A stretch of DNA of 64,000 nt from Planctobacterium sp047947135 (GCA_047947135.1 CP170457.1:3472001-3536000), one strand, 5' to 3'. Counted from the stretch's first letter, positions 26,392-36,351 are shown. Notes: generated by a model from the sequence alone, not told the origin. Numbers and translations are program-made.

Positions 26392-27187
26392 TCTACAAAA
26401 TCTTAACCTGTCTGTGGGTAAACGCTGTCTTCTGAGCGAACTAAACTTGCAAATTGCAGACAACAATTTCACCGCAATTATGGGAGAGAATGGCTGTGGA
26501 AAATCCACTCTGGTGGCTGCAATTAGCGGGCTTTACTCTCAATATTCCGGAGAACTGTCCTTTTGTGGCAAAGCGATTGACGCTTATTCCGAGGAAGAAC
26601 TCGCCAGAAGACGGGCATTGGTCAATCAGTTTAATCAGGTCAATTTTGCCTATCATGTCGAAGATGTATTGTATATGTCCCGGTACCTGCACAGTGAAAC
26701 GCGTCATGACAGCGTGGCACTGATTGAGCTGCTGTGCCAGTGGTTCGATATTGCTCACTTACTTGGTCAGAATATTCAACACCTTTCAGGTGGAGAGCGA
26801 CAGCGGGTCTTTATCACTAAAGCGGTTTTGCAGTTAATAAGCAGCATATCCGAGCTTTCACAGCCGGACTGTTTTAAAAATAAAGTCCTGATACTGGATG
26901 AGCCAACATCGGCGTTAGATATCAGGCATCAAAGGGCAGTACTACAGCGTATTCAAAAACTGAAACGCCAAGGGCTTACCGTTATTTGTGTCAGCCATGA
27001 TATTAATTTAATTAGCCGCTTCGCCGATCAGTTTATCTTACTGGGCAATAGCCCTCTCGGTGGTGGCAGCCTCATAAAACATGGCGATAAATCAGACGTA
27101 CTCACTGCAGAAAATATTGAAAAGGCGTTTGGCTATCGGCCGCAAATTATTTATGACTCAACGGGTCACCCCCTTATCTCTCACTAA
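26384..27187 (+). CDS. hmuV: Hemin ABC transporter ATP-binding protein
   Basis: 267 residues from a GTG. Walker A GENGCGKST, ABC signature LSGGERQR, Walker B VLILDEPTSALD, and switch His in VSHDINLI are all intact, so it should hydrolyse ATP. It powers heme import through HmuU. Start overlaps hmuU. The hugZ gene follows 39 bases downstream and is probably in the same transcript. Confidence 0.94.
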   Translation: MFNLQNLNLSVGKRCLLSELNLQIADNNFTAIMGENGCGKSTLVAAISGLYSQYSGELSFCGKAIDAYSEEELARRRALVNQFNQVNFAYHVEDVLYMSRYLHSETRHDSVALIELLCQWFDIAHLLGQNIQHLSGGERQRVFITKAVLQLISSISELSQPDCFKNKVLILDEPTSALDIRHQRAVLQRIQKLKRQGLTVICVSHDINLISRFADQFILLGNSPLGGGSLIKHGDKSDVLTAENIEKAFGYRPQIIYDSTGHPLISH

Positions 27188-27226
27188 AATCACTCTCACT
27201 AAAAACAATCAGTCTGGATTAAAAAA

Positions 27227-27949
27227 ATGAACAATAAAACAAACCTGTCACTTGAAGCGAGACAACTATGCAGGAAACAGCATTCAGGTGTATTGAGCAC
27301 CATTTCTTATACTATCGAAGGTTATCCTTTTGGTTCGGTTACGCCTTTTATGCTGACTTCTGAAGGTGATCCAATACTATTTATCAGTGATTTGGCTCAG
27401 CATACCCGCAATATTAAGCAAAACCCAAAAGTCAGCTTAATTACTTATGATGCCAGTCAGGAAGATTCGCAGGCCAATGCCAGAGTAACGATATTGGGTG
27501 ATGCCACCCTCTGTGAAGATCCATTAGTCAAAGAAAGTTATTTTGCGTTCTTTCCACAGGCTCGTGATTATCAACAAACTCACGATTTTAACTTTTATCA
27601 GATCCACACCCATCGCGTTCGATTTATCGGGGGATTCGGGAAAATTCACTGGATTCAGCAAGAAATGTGGCGAACCCCTGCACAGTCGTGGCAATCAGAT
27701 ATCACAGGAATGTGCGAACATATGAATACCGACCATCAGGATGCCATGCAACTGATGGTGAAATACCACTACCAGACAGACGCCCAACAACTCACTATGA
27801 TTTCCGCCTATCAGGAAGGAGTGCATTTCAAAGACGAAAAAGACAATATTTACTTTATCCCTTTTGCCATCCTATGTCAGAGTGCGACTGATGTTCGCAA
27901 AGAGCTGGTCAGACTGACCCATTTAGCGCGGGCGCAACTGGCAGCATAG
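27227..27949 (+). CDS. hugZ: HugZ-type heme utilization protein
   Basis: 240 residues. N-terminal split-barrel of the pyridoxamine-phosphate-oxidase fold (GVLSTISYTIEGYPFGSVTPFML), and a C-terminal DUF2470-like part with MCEHMNTDHQDAMQLMVKYH containing the conserved His/Asp residues. HugZ proteins bind heme and in some species degrade it to release iron. Placement directly after hmuTUV supports that role. The gene ends next to a symmetrical hairpin shared with the convergent lolE. Confidence 0.9.
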   Translation: MNNKTNLSLEARQLCRKQHSGVLSTISYTIEGYPFGSVTPFMLTSEGDPILFISDLAQHTRNIKQNPKVSLITYDASQEDSQANARVTILGDATLCEDPLVKESYFAFFPQARDYQQTHDFNFYQIHTHRVRFIGGFGKIHWIQQEMWRTPAQSWQSDITGMCEHMNTDHQDAMQLMVKYHYQTDAQQLTMISAYQEGVHFKDEKDNIYFIPFAILCQSATDVRKELVRLTHLARAQLAA

Positions 27950-27989
27950 GAAACAACTGTGCAAGACATGGTAATGACCTGCACAAGTG

Positions 27990-28017
27990 AATGGCAGATC
28001 GGTTTCCGTCTGCCATT
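27990..28017. terminator. Symmetrical hairpin between convergent hugZ and lolE
   Basis: AATGGCAGATCGG - TTT - CCGTCTGCCATT forms a stem of about 12 pairs with one bulged base. It overlaps the lolE stop codon and follows hugZ by about 40 bases. There is no T-run after either arm, so it may act as an RNA-end stabiliser or weak bidirectional terminator. Confidence 0.5.
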
Positions 28018-29246
28018 TACCTTAAGGAAAGTGGTTGTCTGGCGAATTTGAAAGCTGAGAACAATACCGACAGCAATGAAATAAACAGCGCCAGAAAAAC
28101 CGTCACCAGAATATCCTGTGAGTGCACCTCAGAGGGCAAATAATCGACAAAATAAACGTCGCCAGATAGCAGTTGAATACCTGCTAAATTTTCCAGCCAG
28201 GTTACAATTTCTGTCAGGTGCCAGGCCAGAATCGTACCTGTCACTGTGCCAACAGCAATGCCTTTAATACCGTTGCTTATTCCCTGGATAACAAATATTG
28301 AGACGATATGATTTGGCGTCGCTCCCATTGTCAGGAGCATATCTATTTCTGGTTTTTTTTCATTTATCAGCATCACCAGCGACGACACGATATTAAAACA
28401 CGCCACTGCGATCACCAGCGTTAATGCGATATAAACCACCACCCTGACTAATTGAATATCCTGATAAAGATGGCCTTGGGTTCTTGTCCAATCACTGATA
28501 TAAGCCGCTTGCTGTAATTGATACGCAAACTCCCGGGTTTTCGCGGCAGCAACAAATGGGTCGTGATAACTCAACTGGATACCTTGTGCACCGGTGGTTA
28601 TATTCAGATTCGACGTGGCAGTGGACAGATGCATAAAACCGGCAAACTGATCCAGCTCACCGCCCAGGTCGAGCATACCCGCCAGATTGACCCACAATGT
28701 GATGGGTTTTGCCAACTTGTAACTTTCAGATGCCGGTGGCACCAATAACTGCACTTTGTCGCCAATTTTAATCTGTAGTTTTTCAACAATGCTGCGTCCC
28801 AGCAATATACCGTTTGGATCGGCAACAAAGCGCTGCCACTGGTCCTTCGTGAGCAATGACAGCAGCTCACTTCCAGCCGCTTTTTGTGGATCAATTGCGG
28901 TTATTTCAACCGCTTTATTGAATTTGCCACGTTGCGCCAATCCGGTAATTTTAGCAAATGGTTGCGCCAGTTTGACTGCCGTATCTTGCTCAAACTGGTT
29001 TAGTCGGTATTGCCAGTTTTGCAATCCTTGCGCTGATACCGCACGAATCTCGCCATGAGGTATCTTCGCCAATAACTGCTCTTTTAAAGCACTTTCGAAG
29101 CCATTCATCACCGATAACATCACAATCAACACAGCACAACCTAAAGCAATACCAACGGTGGAGGATGACGACATAAAGTTTGCAAACCCACTTTTACGCC
29201 GAGAGTGACGAAATCGCTGCGCAATGAACCAGGCGAACTTAAACAA
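28017..29246 (-). CDS. lolE: Lipoprotein-releasing system permease LolE
   Basis: 409 residues. One N-terminal transmembrane helix following FAWFIAQRFRHSRRKSGFANFMSSSSTVGIALGCAVLIVMLSVMNGFE, a periplasmic domain of about 200 residues, and three C-terminal helices (IALTLVIAVACFNIVSSLVMLINEKKPEIDMLLTMGA). With LolC and LolD it extracts outer-membrane lipoproteins and passes them to LolA. I call it LolE by position, third in lolCDE. The start is a TTG two bases after lolD's stop. Confidence 0.9.
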   Translation of the reverse strand: MFKFAWFIAQRFRHSRRKSGFANFMSSSSTVGIALGCAVLIVMLSVMNGFESALKEQLLAKIPHGEIRAVSAQGLQNWQYRLNQFEQDTAVKLAQPFAKITGLAQRGKFNKAVEITAIDPQKAAGSELLSLLTKDQWQRFVADPNGILLGRSIVEKLQIKIGDKVQLLVPPASESYKLAKPITLWVNLAGMLDLGGELDQFAGFMHLSTATSNLNITTGAQGIQLSYHDPFVAAAKTREFAYQLQQAAYISDWTRTQGHLYQDIQLVRVVVYIALTLVIAVACFNIVSSLVMLINEKKPEIDMLLTMGATPNHIVSIFVIQGISNGIKGIAVGTVTGTILAWHLTEIVTWLENLAGIQLLSGDVYFVDYLPSEVHSQDILVTVFLALFISLLSVLFSAFKFARQPLSLR

Positions 29247-29248
29247 TG

Positions 29249-29923
29249 TTAATCCCCCTGCTCAATCACACCGTGATGCAACAACAATTTCCTATCGAGT
29301 TTGTTGGCCAGACGCTGATCATGAGTGACAACCAAAAAGCTGGTATTGAGATCCTGCTTTAAACTTAACAATAACTCGTAAATGTCTTCACCTGTGGTGT
29401 CATCCAGATTACCTGTCGGCTCATCAGCTAACACCAGTTGCGGCTGCATTACCAGTGCTCTGGCGATGGCGACACGCTGTCTTTCACCACCGGACAGTTG
29501 CGCTGGACGGTGACTAAAGCGCTGTTCAAGCCCAACCCGATGCAGTAATTCGCTCGCTTTTGCCTTTGCTTGCTTTGTGTCCATGCCCGCTATCAGGCAA
29601 GGCATCGCGACGTTTTCCAACGCATCAAATTCAGGCAATAGATGATGTTGTTGATACACAAACCCGAGATGCTGATTACGAAATTGTGCGACTTCGCGTT
29701 CTGAAAAAGCGAAGATATCATCACCATTAAAGGTCACCGTACCAGCTGTTGGCTTGTCCAGCGCGCCGAGAATATGCAGTAAGGTACTTTTTCCTGAACC
29801 CGATGCTCCGACGATCGCTACCTGTTCGGCACTATTCAGCTCCAAACTGATGTTTTTTAACACCGTAAGGTCGCGCTCACCCTCTTTGTATCGTTTGCTA
29901 ACGTCAGTACATTTTAACAACAT
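29249..29923 (-). CDS. lolD: Lipoprotein-releasing system ATPase LolD
   Basis: 224 residues. Walker A GASGSGKST, Q-loop region, signature LSGGERQR, Walker B LVLADEPTGNLD, and switch H in VVTHDQR. The motif HHLLPEFDALENVAMPCLIAG after the Walker A segment is characteristic of LolD rather than other MacB-type ATPases. Lies between lolC (13 bases upstream) and lolE. Confidence 0.95.
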   Translation of the reverse strand: MLLKCTDVSKRYKEGERDLTVLKNISLELNSAEQVAIVGASGSGKSTLLHILGALDKPTAGTVTFNGDDIFAFSEREVAQFRNQHLGFVYQQHHLLPEFDALENVAMPCLIAGMDTKQAKAKASELLHRVGLEQRFSHRPAQLSGGERQRVAIARALVMQPQLVLADEPTGNLDDTTGEDIYELLLSLKQDLNTSFLVVTHDQRLANKLDRKLLLHHGVIEQGD

Positions 29924-29935
29924 CGATGACTTGTC

Positions 29936-31135
29936 CTATTCGTCCCGTAGAGCTGCGGCAGGCTCTACTTTTAATGCTTGCCATGCAGGATAGACCGCAG
30001 CCAGCAAGCATAGTCCCAAAGATAACCCGGTAATGCCCATCACCTGCGCAAAGCGCAAATCGATAGGCAGTATTCCTTCTGGTAAGTACGCTGCGATAGG
30101 CAAGTCGAGCAGACCAATGATGCCATTCAGTTGCGTAGCAATCAGCACACCCGCAAACAAACCTAAAAGCGTGCCTTTAATACCGTTTGCCATGCCATTG
30201 GTTAAGAATATTTGCAATACCTGATATTTTGTCATGCCCTGCGTGCGTAATATGGCAATATCCGCTTGTTTTTCGTTTACCACCATGACAAGCGAAGAAA
30301 TAATATTGAATGCCGCAACAGCAATAATCAGCATGAGCATGATGGCCATCATATTCTTTTCCATTTTTACTGCATCGAAAAGCGGCCCTTGTCTGGCACG
30401 CCAGTCGCTATAAAGAATCTGTTCTTTATCAAGCGCGCGCCTAACCTCCTGATAGTGAAATGGATCGGCCAAAAACAGTCGACTATGACTCAATTCGTCC
30501 ACATTCTCCCGATAAACGGCGGCCAGATCTGCCAAATGTGCAAAAGCGACACTGCTATCCAGTTCCGAACCACTTTCAAACACTCCGGATATGGTGAATT
30601 TTCGCTGAGCCGGCACTCTGCCGAACGGGGTGTAGATGGATTTACCCGCCAGAATAATCCGGACTTCATCTCCAATTGCCAGATTCTGATTTAACGCCAG
30701 CATGCGCCCGACAATAATATTGTATTGTCCCTGCTGAAGCTGGTTAACGCTACCCTGCATCATCTGGGTTTCCAGAGGAGAATACTGTTGGAAGCTATCG
30801 GGGAACACCCCACTTAAATAGATGGGTTTTAATGCCTCTGGCGACTGCAGAACCGCTTCAACCTCAGCAAAGGGGGCTTGCCCGACTACATGGTTTTGCA
30901 ATGATGGCGGAACTTGCCAGTGGGATTGCGCCACCACAAAATGCGGCATAATCCCCAGAATGCGGGATTTTAGCTGACCTTCAAAACCGTTCATGACCGA
31001 CGTTGTGATGATAAGAGCCATTAAGCCCAGAGCGATGCCCGTTATCGAAAACGTATTGATAAAGCCGATAAAGCGGTTGCTTTTACGACTGTTGCTGTAG
31101 CGAAGGCCAATGCGCAAGGACGCGGGTAAATTCAT
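29936..31135 (-). CDS. lolC: Lipoprotein-releasing system permease LolC
   Basis: 399 residues with the same plan as the third gene of the operon: SLRIGLRYSNSRKSNRFIGFINTFSITGIALGLMALIITTSVMNGFE, a periplasmic domain, then three C-terminal helices (IIAVAAFNIISSLVMVVNEKQADIAILRTQG). In LolC the periplasmic domain recruits LolA. First gene of lolCDE. A hairpin between it and topA (31178-31207) separates the two units. Confidence 0.92.
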   Translation of the reverse strand: MNLPASLRIGLRYSNSRKSNRFIGFINTFSITGIALGLMALIITTSVMNGFEGQLKSRILGIMPHFVVAQSHWQVPPSLQNHVVGQAPFAEVEAVLQSPEALKPIYLSGVFPDSFQQYSPLETQMMQGSVNQLQQGQYNIIVGRMLALNQNLAIGDEVRIILAGKSIYTPFGRVPAQRKFTISGVFESGSELDSSVAFAHLADLAAVYRENVDELSHSRLFLADPFHYQEVRRALDKEQILYSDWRARQGPLFDAVKMEKNMMAIMLMLIIAVAAFNIISSLVMVVNEKQADIAILRTQGMTKYQVLQIFLTNGMANGIKGTLLGLFAGVLIATQLNGIIGLLDLPIAAYLPEGILPIDLRFAQVMGITGLSLGLCLLAAVYPAWQALKVEPAAALRDE

Positions 31136-31177
31136 TGTCGGTTTAGTTTTGAAATATTGAGGGCATGATACGTAGGA

Positions 31178-31207
31178 GTCTGGCGCTGCACAACTGCAAC
31201 GCCAGAC
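31178..31207 (-). terminator. Hairpin downstream of topA
   Basis: GTCTGGCGCTGC - ACAACT - GCAACGCCAGAC pairs over 12 positions with one mismatch, 22 bases beyond the topA stop. No T-run follows on the minus strand, so termination may be incomplete and some topA transcripts may read into lolCDE. Confidence 0.45.
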
Positions 31208-31228
31208 CTATTTGCAACAAGATTTGTG

Positions 31229-33862
31229 TTATTTCTTCGCTTTTGCTTCAACCACCCATTTTCCGCCTTTGTACCAAGCGGCCCAACCGGTTGCTTTACC
31301 TTTATCATTTTCAGAGGTGACATATTGCTGTTTAGTCTTGCGGCTAAAACGCACCAACGTCTTATTGCCATCATCATCTTCCAAAGGGGCATCAGCCAGA
31401 TAGCGTAACTTCTCTGGCAGGCGATCTTTAAAACGATGTAATTCCTCAACCAGGGGCGCACGAGTCTCCCTTGATTTCGGGAAGTTGTGTGCAGCCAGAA
31501 AGATACCCGCAGCGCCATCACGCAATACAAAGTGAGCATCAGATTTGGTACAGGGCAGCTCTGGTAAATCAACAGGATCAGCTTTTGGAGGCGCCACATC
31601 GCCATTTTTTAACAGCTTGCGGGTATTACCACAGGTTTCGTTGGTACACTTAAAGTACTTACCAAAACGCCCGGTTTTCAGTTCCATCGGCGACCCACAG
31701 CGATCACAGTCTATCACCGGCCCGTCATAGCCTTTGACCTTAAACGTCCCTTTTTCCAGCTCGTAACCACTGCAGCTTGGACTATTGCCACAAATATGTA
31801 ATTTACGCTTTTCATCAATAACGTAGTCATCCATGGCTGTTCCGCACTTGGGACAGCGTTTTTTGGTGCGTAGCATTTCTGTTTCAACTTCGTCTTCGCT
31901 TTCAGCGTTAACGACGTCTTCCCCGGGAGTCAGACTCATGGTGTTGGTACAGCGTTCTTTTGGCGGCAGGTTGTAACCACTGCAACCCAAAAATTGTCCG
32001 GTTCCCGAGGTACGGATCATCATCGCGCGACCACATTTGTCGCACTCAATATCCGTTTCTACTGATTTGTTGCTGCTCATGCCGCCTTCTTCAGCAGGCT
32101 TTTCAGCAATCGCCAGCTTTTCTTCGAAACCACGATAGAAGCGATCTAACACTTCCTTCCAGGACATGGTGCCCTCCGCGATCTCATCCAGATACTGTTC
32201 CATATTGGCGGTAAAATCATAGCTCATCAGATCGTTGAACTTTTCTAACAAGCGATCACTGACAATTTCACCCATTTTTTCAGCATAGAAGCGACGATTT
32301 TCCAGTCGCACATAACCTCTGTCTTGAATAGTGGAAATAATACTGGCGTAAGTTGAAGGACGACCTATGCCGCGTTTTTCCAACTCTTTAACCAGACTTG
32401 CTTCACTGTATCGGGCAGGTGGTTTAGTAAAGTGCTGCTTTGGATCCAACTCTTCGAGCGTAAGCACATCACCTTCTTTTACTGCGGGTAACAGGTTTTC
32501 CTCATCACCAGAACGTTTAATCTGCTCCTGGACACGTGTCCAACCATCAAATTTTAAAACACGACCTTTCGCCGTCAGCTCATAATCGCCAGCTTTGACC
32601 GTGATGGTCGTCGCATCATATTTCGCGGGTGTCATTTGACAGGCCACAAATTGACGCCAGATGAGTTCATACAATCGCTGGGCGTCACGTTCCATATCCG
32701 ACAGAACACTGGCTTTTTTACTGGCTTCTGTAGGACGTATGGCTTCGTGCGCTTCCTGCGCCCCTTCTTTGCTGCCATAAAAATTGGGCTTTTCAGGTAA
32801 GTAAGCATCACCGAAACTGGACTCAATATAACCGCGTGCCGCAGCCAACGCTTCGCCACTTAAATTGGTTGAGTCGGTACGCATATATGTAATGTGACCA
32901 GCTTCGTACAGTCGCTGGGCCAGCATCATGGTTTTCTTCACACCAAAACCCAGTCGCGTGCTGGCAGCCTGTTGCAGCGTTGATGTGATAAACGGCGCAC
33001 TGGGTCGGCTCTGGGTCGGCTTACTTTCCCGACTGACCACTTCGTAATTGGCGGCTTTAAGTTTTTCTACAGCACTTTCTGCTTCTTTGCGGTTACCCGG
33101 TTTAAAGGCTTTGCCGTTTTCCTTGGCCACCATCATACGCAGCTTATGCTTTTCAGCGCTGTTTAAATCGGCGTGAATATCCCAAAACTCTTCGGGGATA
33201 AAGGCTTTAACGGCACGCTCTTTTTCCACCACTAAACGCACTGCTACCGATTGCACTCGACCGGCAGACAAGCCACGAGATATCTTTTTCCACAACAGTG
33301 GCGATAACATGAATCCAACGATGCGGTCCAAAAAGCGCCGCGCCTGCTGCGCATTTACCCGTGAAGTATCGACTTCGCCCGGTTTTTCGAAAGCTTCCTG
33401 AATGGCTTTTTTAGTGATCTCGTTAAAGACCACCCGATGAAAAGACTTATTTTTGCCGCCGATAATCGACTGCAAATGCCAGGCAATGGCCTCTCCCTCT
33501 CTATCCAAATCCGTTGCGAGATAGATGTTATCGGCATCTTTTGCCAGCTTTTTCAGCTCTTTGACGACTTTCTCTTTTCCCGACAGGACTTCATAGTGAG
33601 CTTCCCAATCGTTGTGTGGGTCCACCCCCATTCTGTCAACAAGCTTTTGGTACTCATACTCTTTGAGATATTTTTGTTTGTCTTTATCAGACCAGGTTTT
33701 AAGCTCTTTTGCTGGTTTTTTAGGCGGAACTTTCCCTAATGCTTTGGTGGGCAGGTCACGAATATGCCCGACGCTCGATTTTACAATAAAATCTTTGCCC
33801 AAATATTTATTTATTGTTTTCGCCTTGGCGGGTGACTCGACGATAACTAAAGATTTCGCCAT
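31229..33862 (-). CDS. topA: DNA topoisomerase I (type IA)
   Basis: 877 residues, near E. coli TopA (865). Toprim domain at the start (SLVIVESPAKAKTINKYL, with LATDLDREGEAIAW carrying the DxD and Glu metal ligands near residues 118-123). Nucleophile Tyr326 in HITYMRTDS. Three C-terminal zinc ribbons are visible (CDKCG..C..C; CPKCG..C..C; CDRCG..C..C), followed by the basic C-terminal domains. It relaxes negative supercoils. The gene is divergent from astB; the 275 bases between hold both promoters. Confidence 0.97.
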   Translation of the reverse strand: MAKSLVIVESPAKAKTINKYLGKDFIVKSSVGHIRDLPTKALGKVPPKKPAKELKTWSDKDKQKYLKEYEYQKLVDRMGVDPHNDWEAHYEVLSGKEKVVKELKKLAKDADNIYLATDLDREGEAIAWHLQSIIGGKNKSFHRVVFNEITKKAIQEAFEKPGEVDTSRVNAQQARRFLDRIVGFMLSPLLWKKISRGLSAGRVQSVAVRLVVEKERAVKAFIPEEFWDIHADLNSAEKHKLRMMVAKENGKAFKPGNRKEAESAVEKLKAANYEVVSRESKPTQSRPSAPFITSTLQQAASTRLGFGVKKTMMLAQRLYEAGHITYMRTDSTNLSGEALAAARGYIESSFGDAYLPEKPNFYGSKEGAQEAHEAIRPTEASKKASVLSDMERDAQRLYELIWRQFVACQMTPAKYDATTITVKAGDYELTAKGRVLKFDGWTRVQEQIKRSGDEENLLPAVKEGDVLTLEELDPKQHFTKPPARYSEASLVKELEKRGIGRPSTYASIISTIQDRGYVRLENRRFYAEKMGEIVSDRLLEKFNDLMSYDFTANMEQYLDEIAEGTMSWKEVLDRFYRGFEEKLAIAEKPAEEGGMSSNKSVETDIECDKCGRAMMIRTSGTGQFLGCSGYNLPPKERCTNTMSLTPGEDVVNAESEDEVETEMLRTKKRCPKCGTAMDDYVIDEKRKLHICGNSPSCSGYELEKGTFKVKGYDGPVIDCDRCGSPMELKTGRFGKYFKCTNETCGNTRKLLKNGDVAPPKADPVDLPELPCTKSDAHFVLRDGAAGIFLAAHNFPKSRETRAPLVEELHRFKDRLPEKLRYLADAPLEDDDGNKTLVRFSRKTKQQYVTSENDKGKATGWAAWYKGGKWVVEAKAKK

Positions 33863-34137
33863 AAAATTATATTTAACCTTTTATTCTTCTGGCTTGGCGC
33901 TCAGTGTGTCGTAGGAAATACTACAGACCTCGAAATAACAATCTATTTTTAGGTATATCTGCAAAGTGCATAGAAAACAAGTTCTTCTTCATACTTATCT
34001 GTTGATAGCTTTGCAGCCCTTTATTTTCAAGCGTTTGAGATTTGGCAGTTGTATTATTTTCCTTATAATGGGTGCCGAGTAGTTCAATATCAAGTCGTGA
34101 AGTGAATCACGACTCGAACAATGAGGTGAAGAAATAG
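33863..34137. promoter_or_regulatory. Divergent topA/astB intergenic region with inverted repeat
   Basis: The region contains no gene. A perfect 8-base inverted repeat AGTCGTGA-AGTGAA-TCACGACT lies at 34093-34114, about 24 bases before the astB start. It could be an operator or a leader hairpin. The astB start is preceded by GAGGTGAAG. Confidence 0.4.
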
Positions 34138-35475
34138 ATGAAACAATACGAAGTGAATTTTGACGGACTGGTTGGCCCAACACACAACTATGCGGGGTTA
34201 TCTTACGGCAATGTCGCATCGTTTTCTAATGCCGCTGTGACCAGCAGCCCAAAGAAAGCAGCAAAACAAGGTCTAGTCAAAATGAAAGCGCTGGTGGACA
34301 TGGGAATGCACCAGGGCGTATTAGCACCTCAGGAGCGCCCTAACGTCCACACACTGAGACGAATAGGTCTAACTGGCACCGATGCTCAAGTTTTGGAGAA
34401 AGCCGCTAAGCAGGCGCCACAGATACTTCAGGCAGTAAGCAGTGCGTCAAGCATGTGGACAGCCAATGCGGCCACGGTCTCCCCCAGTGCCGATACGGCA
34501 GATGGCAAAGTTCATTTTACACCTGCCAACCTTGTGAATAAGTTTCACCGTTCTATCGAACCCACAGTTACAGGCAGGGTATTACAGGCGATGTTTAGCA
34601 ATGAGAAATACTTTGCCCATCATCAACACTTACCAGAGAGTGAATATTTCGGGGATGAAGGCGCAGCGAACCATACGCGTTTATGTCGGGATTATGGTCA
34701 CGCCGGGGTCGAACTGTTTGTTTATGGGCAAAAGGCATTTGGTAACGGTGCCCAACCTGTTAAATATCCGGCCCGCCAAACACTGGAAGCAAGTCAGGCA
34801 ATTGCCAACCTGCACGGCCTCGATGAAGACAGCGTAGTATTTATGCAACAAAATCCTGACGTGATTGATCAAGGTGTTTTCCATAATGATGTCATATCTG
34901 TTGGCAATCAAAACGTGCTGTTTTATCACCAACAGGCATTCTGCGATACCGAGAATAAACTCGAAGAGATCAAATCGAAGTTTGGTGAGCATCCGCTGCA
35001 CTTCATTCGCGTATCTGATGATGATGTCAGTGTTTCTGACGCGGTGAAATCTTATTTGTTTAATACCCAGATCATTACCCTGCCCAATGGTGAGATGGCC
35101 ATTATCGCACCTACAGAATGTCAGGAATATCGAGCCGTTGCCAATTATCTGGAAAAACTACCTGGTCTAGGAACGCCGATTAAACAAGTTCATTTTTTTG
35201 ATGTTAAACAGAGTATGCAAAATGGTGGAGGTCCAGCATGTTTGCGTTTACGCGTGGCACTGACGGATTCCGAATTGGATGCAGTCAACCAACACACCCT
35301 GATGAACGATGACCTGTTTAGCAGACTCAACATCTGGGTTGATAAATACTACCGTGACGAACTAAAAACATCCGATTTAGCCGATCCGCAACTGCTGAAT
35401 GAATCCCGCTCGGCACTGGATGAACTGACCCAAATCCTAAAACTGGGATCAGTGTACGAATTCCAGAAAATGTAA
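34138..35475 (+). CDS. astB: N-succinylarginine dihydrolase
   Basis: 445 residues, near E. coli AstB (447). Typical start (YEVNFDGLVGPTHNYAGLSYGNVAS) and the guanidino-group-modifying fold motifs (GDEGAANHTRLC; VFHNDVISVGNQNVLF with His-Asn; QSMQNGGGPACLRLRVAL with the catalytic Cys near the end). It hydrolyses N2-succinylarginine to N2-succinylornithine, CO2 and ammonia in the arginine succinyltransferase pathway. astA, astC, astD and astE are not in the window, so astB stands alone here. Confidence 0.96.
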   Translation: MKQYEVNFDGLVGPTHNYAGLSYGNVASFSNAAVTSSPKKAAKQGLVKMKALVDMGMHQGVLAPQERPNVHTLRRIGLTGTDAQVLEKAAKQAPQILQAVSSASSMWTANAATVSPSADTADGKVHFTPANLVNKFHRSIEPTVTGRVLQAMFSNEKYFAHHQHLPESEYFGDEGAANHTRLCRDYGHAGVELFVYGQKAFGNGAQPVKYPARQTLEASQAIANLHGLDEDSVVFMQQNPDVIDQGVFHNDVISVGNQNVLFYHQQAFCDTENKLEEIKSKFGEHPLHFIRVSDDDVSVSDAVKSYLFNTQIITLPNGEMAIIAPTECQEYRAVANYLEKLPGLGTPIKQVHFFDVKQSMQNGGGPACLRLRVALTDSELDAVNQHTLMNDDLFSRLNIWVDKYYRDELKTSDLADPQLLNESRSALDELTQILKLGSVYEFQKM

Positions 35476-35490
35476 ATTGTTTCAAGGAGC

Positions 35491-35513
35491 CGCCTCAGGA
35501 GAAAACTGAGGCG
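35491..35513 (+). terminator. Hairpin terminator after astB
   Basis: CGCCTCAG - GAGAAAA - CTGAGGCG, an 8-base perfect stem 16 bases past the astB stop. The tail AGCATTTCTTTA is only moderately T-rich. Confidence 0.55.
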
Positions 35514-35704
35514 AGCATTTCTTTATGTATATGTGTGGACAGCGATGAAACTCCACCAATAACATTTAATATTAGGATGTAGACAAAATTCCCACCCTGA
35601 CAGCCGAGCGACGACGATCTTTTTTATCACTGTTTTTTTCAGTAAAGAGCCGGTCGGTTATGAAATGCTATTTGGTCTGCTGCTCGTCTGAAGCAGCCCA
35701 ACTA

Positions 35705-36064
35705 CTAATTGTTATTAATAGCAATTTGGTACAAATCTTCAACAACTGAATTGTGTGTGCACGAACCACTACCTTCTAATACGGCAAGTTTTTTACCACT
35801 CATTTGTGCAGCAAGTAAAGTGCTAAATATAGCTGGGTGTTCTTTCGTATTTATTGCCAACCCTTGTGCTAATACGCTTGAGCCTTGCGCACAAGAGGGA
35901 ATACTTGCTTCATCCCTTTCAGAGTCAGTGTACACAACAGCAAGATCGGTGTTCTGATACAGTCTTATCTGAGTTATCGTGCAGTCACATTTAAAATAAC
36001 TTGCGTAAGCAAACGGGGGTAAGATTGTTATTGCTAGTAATACAGATTTGGTTTGAATTTTCAT
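35705..36064 (-). CDS. Small secreted Cys-containing protein, unknown
   Basis: 119 residues with a Sec signal peptide (KSVLLAITILPPFAYA). The mature chain has five cysteines (FKCDCTI, IPSCAQ, GSGSCTH), a pattern suggesting disulfides in the periplasm or outside the cell. I do not recognise the family. It stands alone, about 230 bases from the astB end and 100 bases from the next leftward small gene. A 200-base region on the astB side has nothing I can name. Confidence 0.6.
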   Translation of the reverse strand: MKIQTKSVLLAITILPPFAYASYFKCDCTITQIRLYQNTDLAVVYTDSERDEASIPSCAQGSSVLAQGLAINTKEHPAIFSTLLAAQMSGKKLAVLEGSGSCTHNSVVEDLYQIAINNN

Positions 36065-36162
36065 TAGTGTAATTACTTAATTTTTAGGTCATTTAAAAAG
36101 GTCTGCTATTGAAAGAGATTGAACCAATGTAACAAAAAGCTTCGAGCTTCCGCTTTTTGGCT

Positions 36163-36351
36163 TTAAGCGATATTAATCACATAGTATATACCGCAAGCTA
36201 ACAGAATAATCATACCAAGAAAACTGCACCAAAACTCGGAGTTAATTTCATCATTTAAGGTGATTCTTTGGCGTGGTCTTGGATAACTGCCAAGAGTAAT
36301 TATTTTACAAAGAGGCCAACCTACCCAAAAACAAATTGTTTTAAAAAACAC
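36163..36351 (-). CDS. Small two-helix membrane protein
   Basis: 62 residues from a GTG at 36351. The pattern (VGWPLCKIITLGSYPRP, then EFWCSFLGMIILLACGIYYVI) resembles a family of short two-helix proteins found in many gammaproteobacteria, with a conserved TLGxYPxP turn. The frame is open upstream for only 12 more codons, and the repeat array begins 23 bases from the GTG, so its native 5' region may have been replaced. The start is uncertain. Confidence 0.5.
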   Translation of the reverse strand: MFFKTICFWVGWPLCKIITLGSYPRPRQRITLNDEINSEFWCSFLGMIILLACGIYYVINIA

